A DNA stretch of 52,237 nucleotides from Caulobacter sp. (GCA_028291265.1 JAQGIK010000178.1:1-52237); one strand, 5' to 3'. Counted from the stretch's first letter, positions 1-8,233 are shown. Translations and numbers: made by a program. Notes: generated by a model not told the origin, from the letters alone.

Positions 1-115
1 CGGACCGAGCTTCGGAACGGTCTGCAAGGACCAAGGATGACAACGGTCCGGCGTCCGCCGATCAGCCTCGCCGGTTAAGCGACGCCGTCAACAGACAAGG
101 ATGACAGAAGAGGGG

Positions 116-532
116 TTAGAGGCGGTCCAATGTGGCCGGGTCTGCTTCGCCGCCGAAGTATCGCTCCAGCGCTTCGCGAAACGCCGGCTCGTCCGGATCG
201 GCGGCGTTGAACAAGGTCATGCTTGACCGGAACTTCATGTCGTCCGGTTGCCCCAGGATCGCCCGGGCGCTTCTGCCCTCATGGCCGTTCATCGCCGCCG
301 TGCAGGCCAGCAGGCGGGGGCCGAGCAGCGGATGCGCCAGATAGGCCCGCGCCTCGTCCAGCCCGCCAAGCGCAAACCGTTGCGCCAAGGCGCTGTTCCC
401 CAACCCCGAGATCTGCGGAAACACGAACCACATCCAGTGGCTGCGCTTGGCCCCGGCCCGCAGTTCGGCCAGCGCCCGCTCCCAGACGCCGTCCTGGGCC
501 TCGACGAAGCGCCGCAGGTCGTGCGGGTCCAT
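116..532 (-). CDS. DUF1810 family protein
   Basis: A 138-residue protein recognised by whole-length resemblance to the DUF1810 family (sometimes labelled NRL calpastatin). Hallmarks are the N-terminal DLRRFVEAQ segment, the SHWMWFVFPQ block near residues 31-40, FALGGLDEARAYLAHPLLGPRL, and the KFRSSMTLF block around residue 100. The length is normal for the family. No signal peptide or membrane segment is visible, so it should be cytosolic. Molecular function is not established for this family. Its ATG shares one base with the stop of the upstream amidohydrolase gene (TGATG), so the two are probably co-transcribed and translationally coupled. Confidence 0.9.
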   Translation of the reverse strand: MDPHDLRRFVEAQDGVWERALAELRAGAKRSHWMWFVFPQISGLGNSALAQRFALGGLDEARAYLAHPLLGPRLLACTAAMNGHEGRSARAILGQPDDMKFRSSMTLFNAADPDEPAFREALERYFGGEADPATLDRL

Positions 533-1329
533 CAGCCCAGGCCGATGTCGCCGAGCGCCGCCCGCAGCAGCGGCGCGATCTGCGCCGCCACCGCCGCCTC
601 GCCGGCGGCGTCGGCCATCAGGTCCTGGCGGACTTCCAGTTCCAGGTAGTCGAGGCCCCGGCCGATGGCGTGGCGGGGGATGGAGTAGTCGATGTCGTCC
701 ATCCGGTAGGGCTGGTTGTCGCCGACGACCTCGGGCCCGAAGGCTTCACGCAGGCGCGCCAGCATGGCGTCGGAAAACGGCGAGGCGCCCAAGTGCAGCA
801 CGCCATAGCGCCAGGGCCGGGCATGGCCGGCCATCGAGGGCGTGAAGCTGTGCAGGGCCACCATCACCGTCGGACGGCCTCCCCGGGCGTCCAGCTCGGC
901 GTCGATGGCGTCGTGATAGGGGGTGAAGATGGCGTCGATCCGCGCCTGCCGCTCAGCTGGCGTCAGTTCCAGGTTCCCGGGGACCACCGTCCCGTCGCTG
1001 ACCTCGCAGATCGCGTCGCGCCGCTGGGGATTCCGGTTGCAGTCGATGACCAGCCGCGAATAGCGCTGGGCGATCAGGCAGGCCCCTAGATCGTCGGCGA
1101 GAATCGGGCCCATTCCTGAGATGCCGATGTCCAGGGCGATATGCCGCCGCAATTCTGAATGGGACAGTTGGAGATTGTTAAGGTTGAGGGGGATTTCCTG
1201 ACCGGCATGGTCCGCGATCAGAAAGAACGGCGAATCGGCGCCCATATTTCGAGCAATCACAGGCGAGCCCTCGCCTGCGACAAGCAGTCCACTGGCCACG
1301 TCGTTCAAATCGAGCCCCTGTTCTGACAA
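532..1329 (-). CDS. N-formylglutamate amidohydrolase family protein
   Basis: A 265-residue protein of the N-formylglutamate amidohydrolase (HutG-like) family, a zinc-dependent carboxypeptidase-like fold that hydrolyses N-formyl amino acids. Seen: SPFFLIADHAGQEIP (the family's cDHa..iP zinc-site block), LALDIGISG, the VIDCNRNP block with conserved Arg/Asn, VALHSFTP with a conserved His, and the YLELEVRQDL segment near the C-terminus that carries the conserved Glu. The start used is TTG at 1329 because the conserved stretch PVIARN lies upstream of the first ATG (1245); a GGAG sits about 10 bases before the TTG, and a GTG at 1299 is an alternative. No hut genes are nearby, so a role in histidine breakdown is not supported by context. 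Confidence 0.88.
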   Translation of the reverse strand: MSEQGLDLNDVASGLLVAGEGSPVIARNMGADSPFFLIADHAGQEIPLNLNNLQLSHSELRRHIALDIGISGMGPILADDLGACLIAQRYSRLVIDCNRNPQRRDAICEVSDGTVVPGNLELTPAERQARIDAIFTPYHDAIDAELDARGGRPTVMVALHSFTPSMAGHARPWRYGVLHLGASPFSDAMLARLREAFGPEVVGDNQPYRMDDIDYSIPRHAIGRGLDYLELEVRQDLMADAAGEAAVAAQIAPLLRAALGDIGLG

Positions 1330-2246
1330 TGGCCATCGTCTCCATTCGCCACCTGACGACCTACCGCTACCGCAAGCCGGTGGCCTTCGGCGAGCATCGG
1401 ATGATGTTCCGGCCGTTGCAGGCCTTCGACCAGCGGCTGATCTCGGCCCAGGTAACGGTCTCGCCCGAGCCGGAGTTGCTGCGCCACATCCAGGATGTCA
1501 GCGGCGCCTGCGTCGGCGTCGCCCGCTTCGACCGCCCCGCCGACCGCCTGGTCTTCGACAGCCGGGTGCGGGTCGAGCACACGGTTCACAGGCCCTTCGA
1601 CCTCGAGGCCGCCGACCTGCGCCTCGGGGCCGGCGACGTTCTCTACGACGCCGACGAGCACCCGGAACTGGCCACCTCCCTGGTCCGTCTGCCGGGCGGC
1701 CACGAGGTCGAACAGTGGGCCCGCCGCTTCCTGCCCGCCAACGGGACCTTGCCGGTCTCCACCGTGCTGACCGACATGACCCACGCCATCCGGTCGGAGT
1801 TCGCCTACGCCCTGCGCCTGCGCGGGGCCCCGCAGAGCCCGGCCGAGACCCTCGGTCTGCAGTCCGGCAGCTGCCGCGACTTCGCCGTCCTCCTGATCGA
1901 GGCGGCCCGCAGCCTCGGCATCGCCGCCCGCTTCGTCTCCGGCTACGTCTATTCGGCTTCGCAGAAGTCCGGCCGCACCGGCGGCGGCCACACCCATGCC
2001 TGGGTCCGCGCCTATGTGCCCGGCTGCGGCTGGGTGGATTTCGATCCGACCAACGGCATCGTCGGCAACCTCGACCTGATCCGCGTCGCCGTCGTCGCCG
2101 ACCCGCGCCTGGCCCTGCCGCTGTGGGGCTCGTTCGACGGCGAGACCGAGGACTACGTCGGCATGGACGTCGAGGTCGAATTGTCTGTAGAGGATGCCGC
2201 AGCGGCGCAACCGCCTTTCCCGCTGAGAGTTGCGCAAGCGGGCTGA
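1329..2246 (+). CDS. Transglutaminase-like cysteine protease family protein
   Basis: A 305-residue bacterial transglutaminase-like protein. The N-terminal domain (about residues 1-85, beginning IRHLTTYRYRKPV) is the beta-sandwich typical of bacterial homologues; the papain-like core follows. The catalytic triad appears complete: Cys182 in GSCRDFA, His223 in HTHAWV and Asp239 in DFDPTNG. Such proteins are more likely to be cysteine peptidases or amidases than cross-linking enzymes. No signal peptide is seen, so it is probably cytosolic. The gene is divergent from the N-formylglutamate amidohydrolase and their first codons overlap. A second transglutaminase-like gene follows on the same strand 37 bases downstream, suggesting an operon. 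Substrate unknown. Confidence 0.9.
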   Translation: MAIVSIRHLTTYRYRKPVAFGEHRMMFRPLQAFDQRLISAQVTVSPEPELLRHIQDVSGACVGVARFDRPADRLVFDSRVRVEHTVHRPFDLEAADLRLGAGDVLYDADEHPELATSLVRLPGGHEVEQWARRFLPANGTLPVSTVLTDMTHAIRSEFAYALRLRGAPQSPAETLGLQSGSCRDFAVLLIEAARSLGIAARFVSGYVYSASQKSGRTGGGHTHAWVRAYVPGCGWVDFDPTNGIVGNLDLIRVAVVADPRLALPLWGSFDGETEDYVGMDVEVELSVEDAAAAQPPFPLRVAQAG

Positions 2247-2283
2247 GTTTGGCCCGGGCTTTCAACGGGCGGGACACCACCAG

Positions 2284-3087
2284 ATGCGAATTCGGGCCGG
2301 CTACAAGATCACCTACGACTGCCCGGTCGAAACGCCGATGCTGATGATGGTCAACCTGCGTCCCGAGCGCAGCGGCGACCTCGAATCCCCCGACACCGTG
2401 CTGACCGACCCCTATGTCCCGGTCCGCCAGTACATCGACACCTTCGGCAACATCTGCAGCCGCGTGGTCGCCCCGCCCGGCCGCTTCACCATCCACAGCG
2501 AGTTCATCGTCAAGGACAGCGGCATCCCCGATCCGGTCGTGCCGGACGCCATCCAGCACCCGGTCGAGGACCTGCCCGACGCGGTGATCGAGTATCTGCT
2601 GCCCTCCCGCTACTGCGACACCGAGCTGCTGCGCGATCTGGCCTGGAAGCTGTTCGACGGCGTGCCGCCCGGCTGGGCCCGAGTGCAGGCCATCGTCGAG
2701 TACGCCCACAAGCGGGTGGAGTTCGGATACGAGCACGCTCGCCCGACCAAGACCGCCTTCGAGGCGCATGAGGAGGGCTATGGCGTCTGCCGCGACTACG
2801 CCCACCTGGCCATCACCCTGTGCCGCTGCATGAACATCCCGGCCCGCTACGTCACCGGCTACATGGGCGACATCGGCATTCCGGTGCACGGCGTCATGGA
2901 TTTCAGCGCCTGGTTCCAGGTCTGGCTGGGCGGCGCCTGGCGCACCTTCGACGCCCGCCACAACATGCCGCGCATCGGCCGCCTGTTGATGGCCATCGGC
3001 CGCGACGCCACCGACGTGGCCATCGTCACCACCTTCGGCGCGGCCCAGCTGGTCGAGTTCACCGTCATCACCGAAGAGCTGAAGTAG
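2284..3087 (+). CDS. Transglutaminase-like family protein (SAW variant)
   Basis: A 267-residue protein starting MRIRAGYKITYDCP; this ATG is preferred over an upstream TTG at 2230 because the family begins at this motif. It has an N-terminal beta domain (LMMVNLRPERSGDL) and a transglutaminase core with Cys169 in GVCRDYAH, followed by IPARYVTGYMGDIG and FDARHNMPRIGR. Where classical members have His-Ala-Trp, this protein reads DFSAWF, so the usual catalytic His is Ser; the Asp of FDARHN is kept. I recall this SAW form from other members of the subfamily, but that is memory and not a search. It probably forms a pair with the preceding transglutaminase-like gene. Function unknown. Confidence 0.88.
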   Translation: MRIRAGYKITYDCPVETPMLMMVNLRPERSGDLESPDTVLTDPYVPVRQYIDTFGNICSRVVAPPGRFTIHSEFIVKDSGIPDPVVPDAIQHPVEDLPDAVIEYLLPSRYCDTELLRDLAWKLFDGVPPGWARVQAIVEYAHKRVEFGYEHARPTKTAFEAHEEGYGVCRDYAHLAITLCRCMNIPARYVTGYMGDIGIPVHGVMDFSAWFQVWLGGAWRTFDARHNMPRIGRLLMAIGRDATDVAIVTTFGAAQLVEFTVITEELK

Positions 3088-3111
3088 AAGGGTTTTGACG
3101 GCCCTCCCGCG

Positions 3112-3139
3112 TTGACTCAGGCGAGTCCGTCTGTATAAG
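3112..3139 (+). promoter_or_regulatory. Promoter of rplU-rpmA
   Basis: TTGACT at 3112-3117 and TATAAG at 3134-3139 are separated by 16 bases and lie about 75 bases upstream of the rplU start codon. This is a strong housekeeping-type promoter in exactly the expected place. Assignment is by eye only. Confidence 0.7.
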
Positions 3140-3213
3140 ACGCCTCCCTTCGCTCCCGGGCCTTCGCCTGCGGGGCGCTATCGTTTTTGCTATCTCACGT
3201 TCAGGACGGACCG

Positions 3214-3918
3214 ATGTACGCGGTGATCAAAACCGGCGGCAAGCAATACCGGGTTTCCCCCGGTGACCTGCTGGTTGTCGAAAAACTGGCTGGTGAACCC
3301 GGCGCTGAAGTTTCCTTCGACCAAGTCCTGATGCTGGGCGATGGCGACGTCGTGACCGTGGGCGCCCCCACCGTCGCCGGCGCGGCCGTCACGGCCACCC
3401 TGGTCGAGACCCGCAAGGGTGAGAAGGTGACGGTCTTCAAGAAGATCCGCCGCCAGGGCTATCGCCGGACCCGTGGCCACCGCCAGACCGAGACCGTCCT
3501 GCGCGTCACCGCCATCGGCGACACCAAGTGGGACGGCGTGGTCGACATGACCACCAAGGCCGAGCTCAACGCCCGTTCGCGGAACCTGAAGCTGGCCCAG
3601 TTCGCCGAGCCGACCGAAGCCGCCCCGGCCAAGAAGGCCCCCAAGGCCGCCGCCGCTGCGCCCAAGGCCGCCGCGCCGAAGGCCGCCAGCAAGGCGACCG
3701 AGGCCAAGGCTCCGGTGACCAAGGAAGAAACCATCGTCGCCGCCGAGGCCCCCGTGGTCGAAGCCGCCGCCGAGGCCCCCAAAGCCGAGAAGAAGGCCGC
3801 CGCGCCGAAGAAGGCCGCTGCCCCCAAGGCCGCTGCTGCCAAGGCTGACGACGACGCCCCCGCCAAGAAGGCCGCCCCTAAAAAGGCCGCCGCCAAGAAA
3901 GACGCCGACAAAGCCTGA
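3214..3918 (+). CDS. rplU: 50S ribosomal protein L21 with long Ala/Lys tail
   Basis: A 234-residue ribosomal protein L21, a large-subunit protein contacting 23S rRNA. The first ~105 residues are the canonical domain (MYAVIKTGGKQYRV start, then KKIRRQGYRRTRGHRQ, the signature basic stretch). The remaining ~130 residues are a low-complexity tail of Ala, Lys, Pro and Glu (repeats such as KKAAAPKAA), absent from E. coli L21 but seen, from memory, in Caulobacter relatives. The start at 3214 rather than 3187 is set by the conserved MYAVI and a preceding AGGA. It is co-transcribed with rpmA 31 bases downstream. Confidence 0.97.
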   Translation: MYAVIKTGGKQYRVSPGDLLVVEKLAGEPGAEVSFDQVLMLGDGDVVTVGAPTVAGAAVTATLVETRKGEKVTVFKKIRRQGYRRTRGHRQTETVLRVTAIGDTKWDGVVDMTTKAELNARSRNLKLAQFAEPTEAAPAKKAPKAAAAAPKAAAPKAASKATEAKAPVTKEETIVAAEAPVVEAAAEAPKAEKKAAAPKKAAAPKAAAAKADDDAPAKKAAPKKAAAKKDADKA

Positions 3919-3949
3919 GGGCCGCGTCGATAGAGGATAGGAGAGCACT

Positions 3950-4222
3950 ATGGCTCACAAGAAATCAGGCGGCTCCTCGCGCAACGGTCGCGACTCGGCC
4001 GGCCGCCGTCTCGGCGTGAAGAAGTTCGGCGGCGAGAACGTGCTCGCCGGCAACATCATCGTGCGTCAACGCGGCACCAAGTTCTGGCCGGGCGAAAACG
4101 TCGGCATTGGCAAGGACCACACCCTCTTTGCCCTCGAAACCGGCAACGTGAAGTTTGTAACCAAGCGTAACGACCGCACCTACGCGACGGTTGTTCCGAA
4201 GATGGCCGAGGCCGCCGAGTAA
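3950..4222 (+). CDS. rpmA: 50S ribosomal protein L27
   Basis: A 90-residue ribosomal protein L27. It begins [16 protein letters not shown], with the Gly/Ser-rich N-terminus that reaches toward the peptidyl-transferase centre, and continues with [27 protein letters not shown] core features. There is no N-terminal extension requiring cleavage of the kind seen in Firmicutes. AGGAG lies 7-8 bases before the ATG. It follows rplU in the universal rplU-rpmA order and is followed by a strong intrinsic terminator. Confidence 0.98.
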   Translation: MAHKKSGGSSRNGRDSAGRRLGVKKFGGENVLAGNIIVRQRGTKFWPGENVGIGKDHTLFALETGNVKFVTKRNDRTYATVVPKMAEAAE

Positions 4223-4280
4223 GGCGAGCCGAGACCTTTCTCCGGATCGCCGCTTAAGCGATCCGGACACGAAACTTCCA

Positions 4281-4319
4281 GAGGGGAGTCCGGATCGCCG
4301 GACTCCCCTCTTTTCGTTT
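4281..4319 (+). terminator. Intrinsic terminator of rplU-rpmA
   Basis: A perfect 13-bp stem (GAGGGGAGTCCGG / CCGGACTCCCCTC, 4281-4293 and 4298-4310) with an ATCG loop is followed by TTTTCGTTT. It lies 59 bases after the rpmA stop and before the acetyltransferase gene. Confidence 0.93.
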
Positions 4320-4355
4320 CAAAAGCCCCCGCCAGAGGGGCTCGGGAGGCAAACC

Positions 4356-4889
4356 ATGTGTCTGATCGAACAGACCCCCAGGATAGAGACGCGCCGGCTG
4401 ACGCTTCGGGCCCCGGCCCCCGGCGACGAGACGCGCCTGGCCGCGCTGATGGCCGACTATGACATCGCCCGCATGACCAGCCGGGTGCCGCATCCCTACG
4501 ACCTGTCGGACGCGCTGGACTTCATCGAGAAGGTTCAGTCGAACGACCCGGCCACCGACCATAACTTCCTGCTCGAGCACGAGGACGAAGGCGTCATCGG
4601 CGGCCTGGGCCTGTTCACCCCGCCGGGTCAGCCGCTGGAAGTCGGCTACTGGGTCGGCCGCGACTGGTGGGGCAGGGGCTTCGCCTCCGAGGCCCTGCAG
4701 GGCGCCCTGGCCTGGGCCAAACGCGAGTGGAAGAAGCGCTACATCGTCGCCGGCCACTTCAGCGACAACCCCGCCTCCGGGACGGTGCTGTGCAAGGCCG
4801 GCTTCCTCTACACCGGCGAGATCCAGCGCAAGCACAGCCTCGCCCGCGGCGAGGAAGCCGCCACGCGGATGATGGTCTGGCTGGCGTAG
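4356..4889 (+). CDS. GNAT family N-acetyltransferase (RimJ/RimL type)
   Basis: A 177-residue acetyltransferase of the GNAT superfamily, subgroup Acetyltransf_3 (RimJ/RimL-like). Visible features: ETRRLTLRAPAPGDETRLAAL at the N-terminus, the acetyl-CoA-binding segment VGYWVGRDWWGRGFASEAL (R-x-x-G-x-G/A type loop, about residues 98-116), and the late VLCKAGFLYTGE block. GGGAGG sits 7 bases before the ATG, which fixes the start after the rpmA terminator. Substrate (a protein N-terminus or a small amine) cannot be told from sequence. Confidence 0.9.
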   Translation: MCLIEQTPRIETRRLTLRAPAPGDETRLAALMADYDIARMTSRVPHPYDLSDALDFIEKVQSNDPATDHNFLLEHEDEGVIGGLGLFTPPGQPLEVGYWVGRDWWGRGFASEALQGALAWAKREWKKRYIVAGHFSDNPASGTVLCKAGFLYTGEIQRKHSLARGEEAATRMMVWLA

Positions 4890-4910
4890 GGCGCGCCGCG
4901 GATGAAGAAA

Positions 4911-5073
4911 CTCTCCCCGCTTTGCGGGGGGAGGACCGCTCTGGAGCGCGAGCGACAGAGCAGGAGGGGGGCAAGTCTGATCGGTGATTGGCGGTCCACC
5001 GCCGGTGGGGCCCGCCTCCTGGTTTCTTGCTAGGGCTCGAAACCTGTCCTCCTCCCGCTATGCGAGGGGAGAG
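4911..5073. repeat. Dispersed intergenic repeat, family 2, copy A
   Basis: Two inverted half-elements face each other across about 40 bases. The left half (about 4911-4970) runs from CTCTCCCCGC through GGAGGACCGCT, TGGAGCG and GAGCGACAGAGCAGGAGG; the right half (about 5013-5073) is an imperfect reverse complement containing CCTCCTGGTTT, GGCTCGAAACC and TGTCCTCC. The same architecture recurs at 51662-51864. It fills the gap between the acetyltransferase and alpha-glucosidase genes; no ORF is evident inside. Confidence 0.7.
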
Positions 5074-5094
5074 TTATCCCGTTAGTCTCGCCGC

Positions 5095-6642
5095 ATGACT
5101 CAGACCCCCTGGTGGCGCGGCGCGACCGTCTATCACATCTACGTCCGCAGCTTCTTCGACAGCGACGGCGACGGCCACGGCGACCTGCCCGGCGTCCTGG
5201 CCAAACTCGACTACATCCAGTCGCTCGGCGTCGACGCCATCTGGCTCTCCCCCGTCCACCCCTCGCCCAACCGCGACTGGGGCTACGACGTCTCCGACTA
5301 CCAGGGCGTCCACCCCGACTACGGCTCGATGGACGACCTGCAGGCCGTCATCGACGGCGCCCACGCCCGCGGCATGAAGCTGCTCCTCGACGAGGTCCTC
5401 GCCCACACCAGCGACGAACACGCCTGGTTCCACGACAGCCTGAAAGGCGACAAGGAGGACTGGTACGTCTGGGCCCCGCTGAAGGACGACGGCACGGCCC
5501 CCAACAACTGGCTCTCCGCCTTCGGCGGCCCGGCCTGGGCCTACCAACCGCTGCGCCGCCGCGCCTACCACCACAAGTTCCTGCGCCAGCAGCCCAAGCT
5601 CAACTGGCGCCACCCCGAGGCCCGCCGGGCCGCCCTCGACGTCCTCGACTTCTGGCTCTCCAAGGGCGTCGACGGCTTCCGGCTCGACGTCGCCAACGCC
5701 TACCTCCACGATCCGGCCCTGACCGACAACCCGGTCGACGACAGCGACACGGGGCTGCGCTGGTCCGCCGCCGCCAACTTCCAGCGCCATTTCAACGATT
5801 CCAACCTGGTGGAGAACATCGAGGCCCTGAACGACGTCCGCCTGACCGTCGACCGCCACCCGGACCGCTTCGTGTTCGGCGAGTTCTCGGAGGAAGCCGA
5901 CCGCTGCGGCGGCTTCGCCACCCCCGAGGAAGGCCTGCACGCCGGCTACAGCTTCCCGCTGCTGATCGCCCGCCGCATGGGCCCCGACTTCATCCGGGGG
6001 CACATGGACCTGCTGGCCGGCTACCCCCACCACTGGCCCTGCATCACCTTCTCCAACCACGACGTGCCGCGCACCCCCAGCCGCTTCGGCGACGGCTCGC
6101 TGCCCGTGGCCAAGGTCATGCTGGCCCTGCTGCTGACCCTGCGCGGCTCGATCCTGATGTACCAGGGCGAGGAGCTCGGCCTGCCCGAGGCCGACCTGAC
6201 CCGCGAGCAGCTGCGCGACCCGGTCGGCGACCTCTACTGGCCGGCTCACAAGGGCCGCGACGGCTGCCGCACGCCGATGCCCTGGAGCCCCGGCCATGCG
6301 CTCGGTTTCACCAGCGGCAGCCCCTGGCTGCCCGCCGCGCCCGAGCACGCCGGCCTGACGGTCGCCGACCAGCAAGCCGATCCCAATTCCGCCCTGGCCC
6401 TCAGCCGGGCCCTCATCGCCCTGCGCAAGGCCCATCCGGCCCTGCGCCTCGGCGACATCGCCTTCCGCGACGCCCCCGCGCCGATGGCGGTCTTCGAACG
6501 GGCCGGGGAGGGGGAGCGGCTGCTCTGCGCCTTCAACCTCGGTGACGGTCCGGCGCCGGCCGACCCGGCCTGGACCGACGGCGAGACCCTGCTCTCCGGC
6601 GGCGAGGGCGGACCCTTCGCCTTCCGGATCGCCCGGATCTAG
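5095..6642 (+). CDS. GH13 alpha-glucosidase family protein
   Basis: A 515-residue glycoside hydrolase family 13 enzyme, closest in style to the alpha-glucosidase/oligo-1,6-glucosidase branch (possibly subfamily GH13_23). The (beta/alpha)8 barrel starts WWRGATVYHIYVRSF. Catalytic residues are in place: nucleophile Asp198 (GFRLDVAN), acid/base Glu263 (FGEFSEE) and stabiliser Asp323 (FSNHDV). In conserved region I the usual Asn-His is Ala103-His104 (LDEVLAHTSDEH). No signal peptide, so it is cytoplasmic and likely hydrolyses imported maltose, isomaltose or sucrose-type oligosaccharides. A C-terminal beta domain ends GGPFAFRIARI. It converges on the glycosyltransferase gene, with only 10 bases between stops. 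Confidence 0.93.
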   Translation: MTQTPWWRGATVYHIYVRSFFDSDGDGHGDLPGVLAKLDYIQSLGVDAIWLSPVHPSPNRDWGYDVSDYQGVHPDYGSMDDLQAVIDGAHARGMKLLLDEVLAHTSDEHAWFHDSLKGDKEDWYVWAPLKDDGTAPNNWLSAFGGPAWAYQPLRRRAYHHKFLRQQPKLNWRHPEARRAALDVLDFWLSKGVDGFRLDVANAYLHDPALTDNPVDDSDTGLRWSAAANFQRHFNDSNLVENIEALNDVRLTVDRHPDRFVFGEFSEEADRCGGFATPEEGLHAGYSFPLLIARRMGPDFIRGHMDLLAGYPHHWPCITFSNHDVPRTPSRFGDGSLPVAKVMLALLLTLRGSILMYQGEELGLPEADLTREQLRDPVGDLYWPAHKGRDGCRTPMPWSPGHALGFTSGSPWLPAAPEHAGLTVADQQADPNSALALSRALIALRKAHPALRLGDIAFRDAPAPMAVFERAGEGERLLCAFNLGDGPAPADPAWTDGETLLSGGEGGPFAFRIARI

Positions 6643-6652
6643 AAGGCCGCCT

Positions 6653-8233
6653 CTAGGGCTTGGCTTTCGGCCGGTAGTCCTCGCCGAGGATCAGCACCCC
6701 GCGCCGCAGCCGGCTCTTGTCCAGCCGCGCCCGGCTGACCTCCAGCGTCTGCGCCCGGACGAAATCGTCCGAGATCAGAGCGATCCGCTTGCCCATCTTC
6801 GCGTCGGGATCGTCGGTCGTCTTCAGCTCCGCGGCGGTGACGATCAGCACCCGCTGGCCGATGGCCGGGGTCAGCGGCGCATGGGCCTCGGCCTGGTTGC
6901 CCGCCGCGTTCTTGCGCAGCCAGATCGTCAGCGGCGGGCTGCCGGGCTTGGCGAAGAAGTCGCGGCCGTAATAGGCCAGGGCGTTGAACAGGAAACGGTC
7001 GTCGACGGCGATGGCGCTCAAGCCCCGGTCGGCCATCTCGACCTCGGCCCGGCGGGTGACGGCCCCGGCGGTGTCCTCCCAGCCGCGCACGCGCTTGATG
7101 CCGTTCGATTGGCCAAGCGCGTCGGCGATCTTCGGATTGGCCACGCACAGCAACAGGACCGCCGCCAGCGCGCTCTGGATCACGACCGCCGCCCCCGTCC
7201 CGATCCGCGTCCAGCGGCCGGGCCACCAGCGCAGGATCAGGCCGGCGACCAGCACCGCCGCCGGCACATAGGCGGCCGCCGTCCAGTTGGCGTTGGCGCG
7301 GGTCAGGATGGCCTGCACCCCGACCGCCGCCAGCGGCGGCAATGACCAGCACAGCAGCATGACGTCGGTCGGCTGCAGCCGGCGCCGCGCCCACAGCACG
7401 ACGGCGGCGATCAGCACCCCGAAGGCGAGCCCGAACATGGCGCCGAACTGCTCGCCGACCAGGGTGGCGAATTCCACCAGGTGAATGCCGACGCCCGACT
7501 TGAGATCGGCGTTGGCCGCCGTATGCCGCACCGTCTCGAAGCCGTTCAGCATGTTCCAGATCAGGTTGGGCGCGATGATCGCCGCGAACACGGCCACGGC
7601 CGTCAGCGCGGTCGCCGGCCGCCAGACCTTCCGCGCCGCCGGCGACAGGATCAGATGCAGGCCGATGCCGACCACGGCATAGAGCGCCGCATACTTCGAC
7701 AGCATGGCCAGGCCCAGCGCCGCCCCGAGGCCGGCCGCCGTGAACAGCGGCCGCTTGGCGTTCGGCAGGTCGACATAGGCCAGCAGGGCGATGCTCAGGA
7801 AACAGAGCAGCGGCGTGTCGGTCGTGATCACCGCGCTGGCCACCGCCACCCCCGGCATCAGCTGGTAGATCAGCAGCGCCAGCACCCCGGCCCAGGGCCC
7901 GTACAGCCGCCGGCCCACGGCGAACAGGGTCAGCCCGGTCACCGCGTGGAATAGTGGCGCGGCGATCCGCACCCAGGGCTCGGAATCGCCGCCGATCGCC
8001 GTCGTCAGGTGGATCACCCAGGCGATCATCGGCGGCTTGGAAAAATATCCCAGATCGAGGCTTCTCGACCACAGCCAGTACTGGGCTTCGTCCGGGTACA
8101 GCTCAAGCGGCGTGGCGAACAGGGCGAAAAGCCGCAAGCCCGTCAACAGAACGGTCGCGGCCAGCGCGAACCGCCACGGCCGACTCGCCCGGGCATAGGC
8201 CTGACGGTCCTGGTCCTGTTGTGTGGCGCTCAA
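6653..8233 (-). CDS. Glycosyltransferase family 39-like integral membrane protein
   Basis: A 526-residue polytopic membrane protein of the PMT/GT39 (ArnT-like, C-type) superfamily, which transfers sugars from polyprenyl-phosphate donors on the periplasmic side. After a short cytoplasmic N-terminus and TM1, the first periplasmic loop carries the diagnostic acidic pair in LYPDEAQYWLWS and the FSKPPMIAWVI block. About 11-12 hydrophobic segments follow up to roughly residue 365; the C-terminal ~150 residues form a soluble domain (ALAYYGRDFF). Acceptor unknown; lipid A, a cell-envelope polysaccharide or a protein are all possible. No aminoarabinose genes are nearby. Confidence 0.87.
   Translation of the reverse strand: MSATQQDQDRQAYARASRPWRFALAATVLLTGLRLFALFATPLELYPDEAQYWLWSRSLDLGYFSKPPMIAWVIHLTTAIGGDSEPWVRIAAPLFHAVTGLTLFAVGRRLYGPWAGVLALLIYQLMPGVAVASAVITTDTPLLCFLSIALLAYVDLPNAKRPLFTAAGLGAALGLAMLSKYAALYAVVGIGLHLILSPAARKVWRPATALTAVAVFAAIIAPNLIWNMLNGFETVRHTAANADLKSGVGIHLVEFATLVGEQFGAMFGLAFGVLIAAVVLWARRRLQPTDVMLLCWSLPPLAAVGVQAILTRANANWTAAAYVPAAVLVAGLILRWWPGRWTRIGTGAAVVIQSALAAVLLLCVANPKIADALGQSNGIKRVRGWEDTAGAVTRRAEVEMADRGLSAIAVDDRFLFNALAYYGRDFFAKPGSPPLTIWLRKNAAGNQAEAHAPLTPAIGQRVLIVTAAELKTTDDPDAKMGKRIALISDDFVRAQTLEVSRARLDKSRLRRGVLILGEDYRPKAKP

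Noticed and set aside
1..115. Possible repeat remnant (two AAGGATGACA stretches)
   Set aside because: Similar words occur in the family 3 repeat, but the match is short and the arms do not pair convincingly; nothing else is supported in these bases.
6639..8072. Minus-strand 477-residue frame inside the glycosyltransferase region
   Set aside because: It is an out-of-frame shadow; the GT39-type frame has the transmembrane pattern and family motifs.
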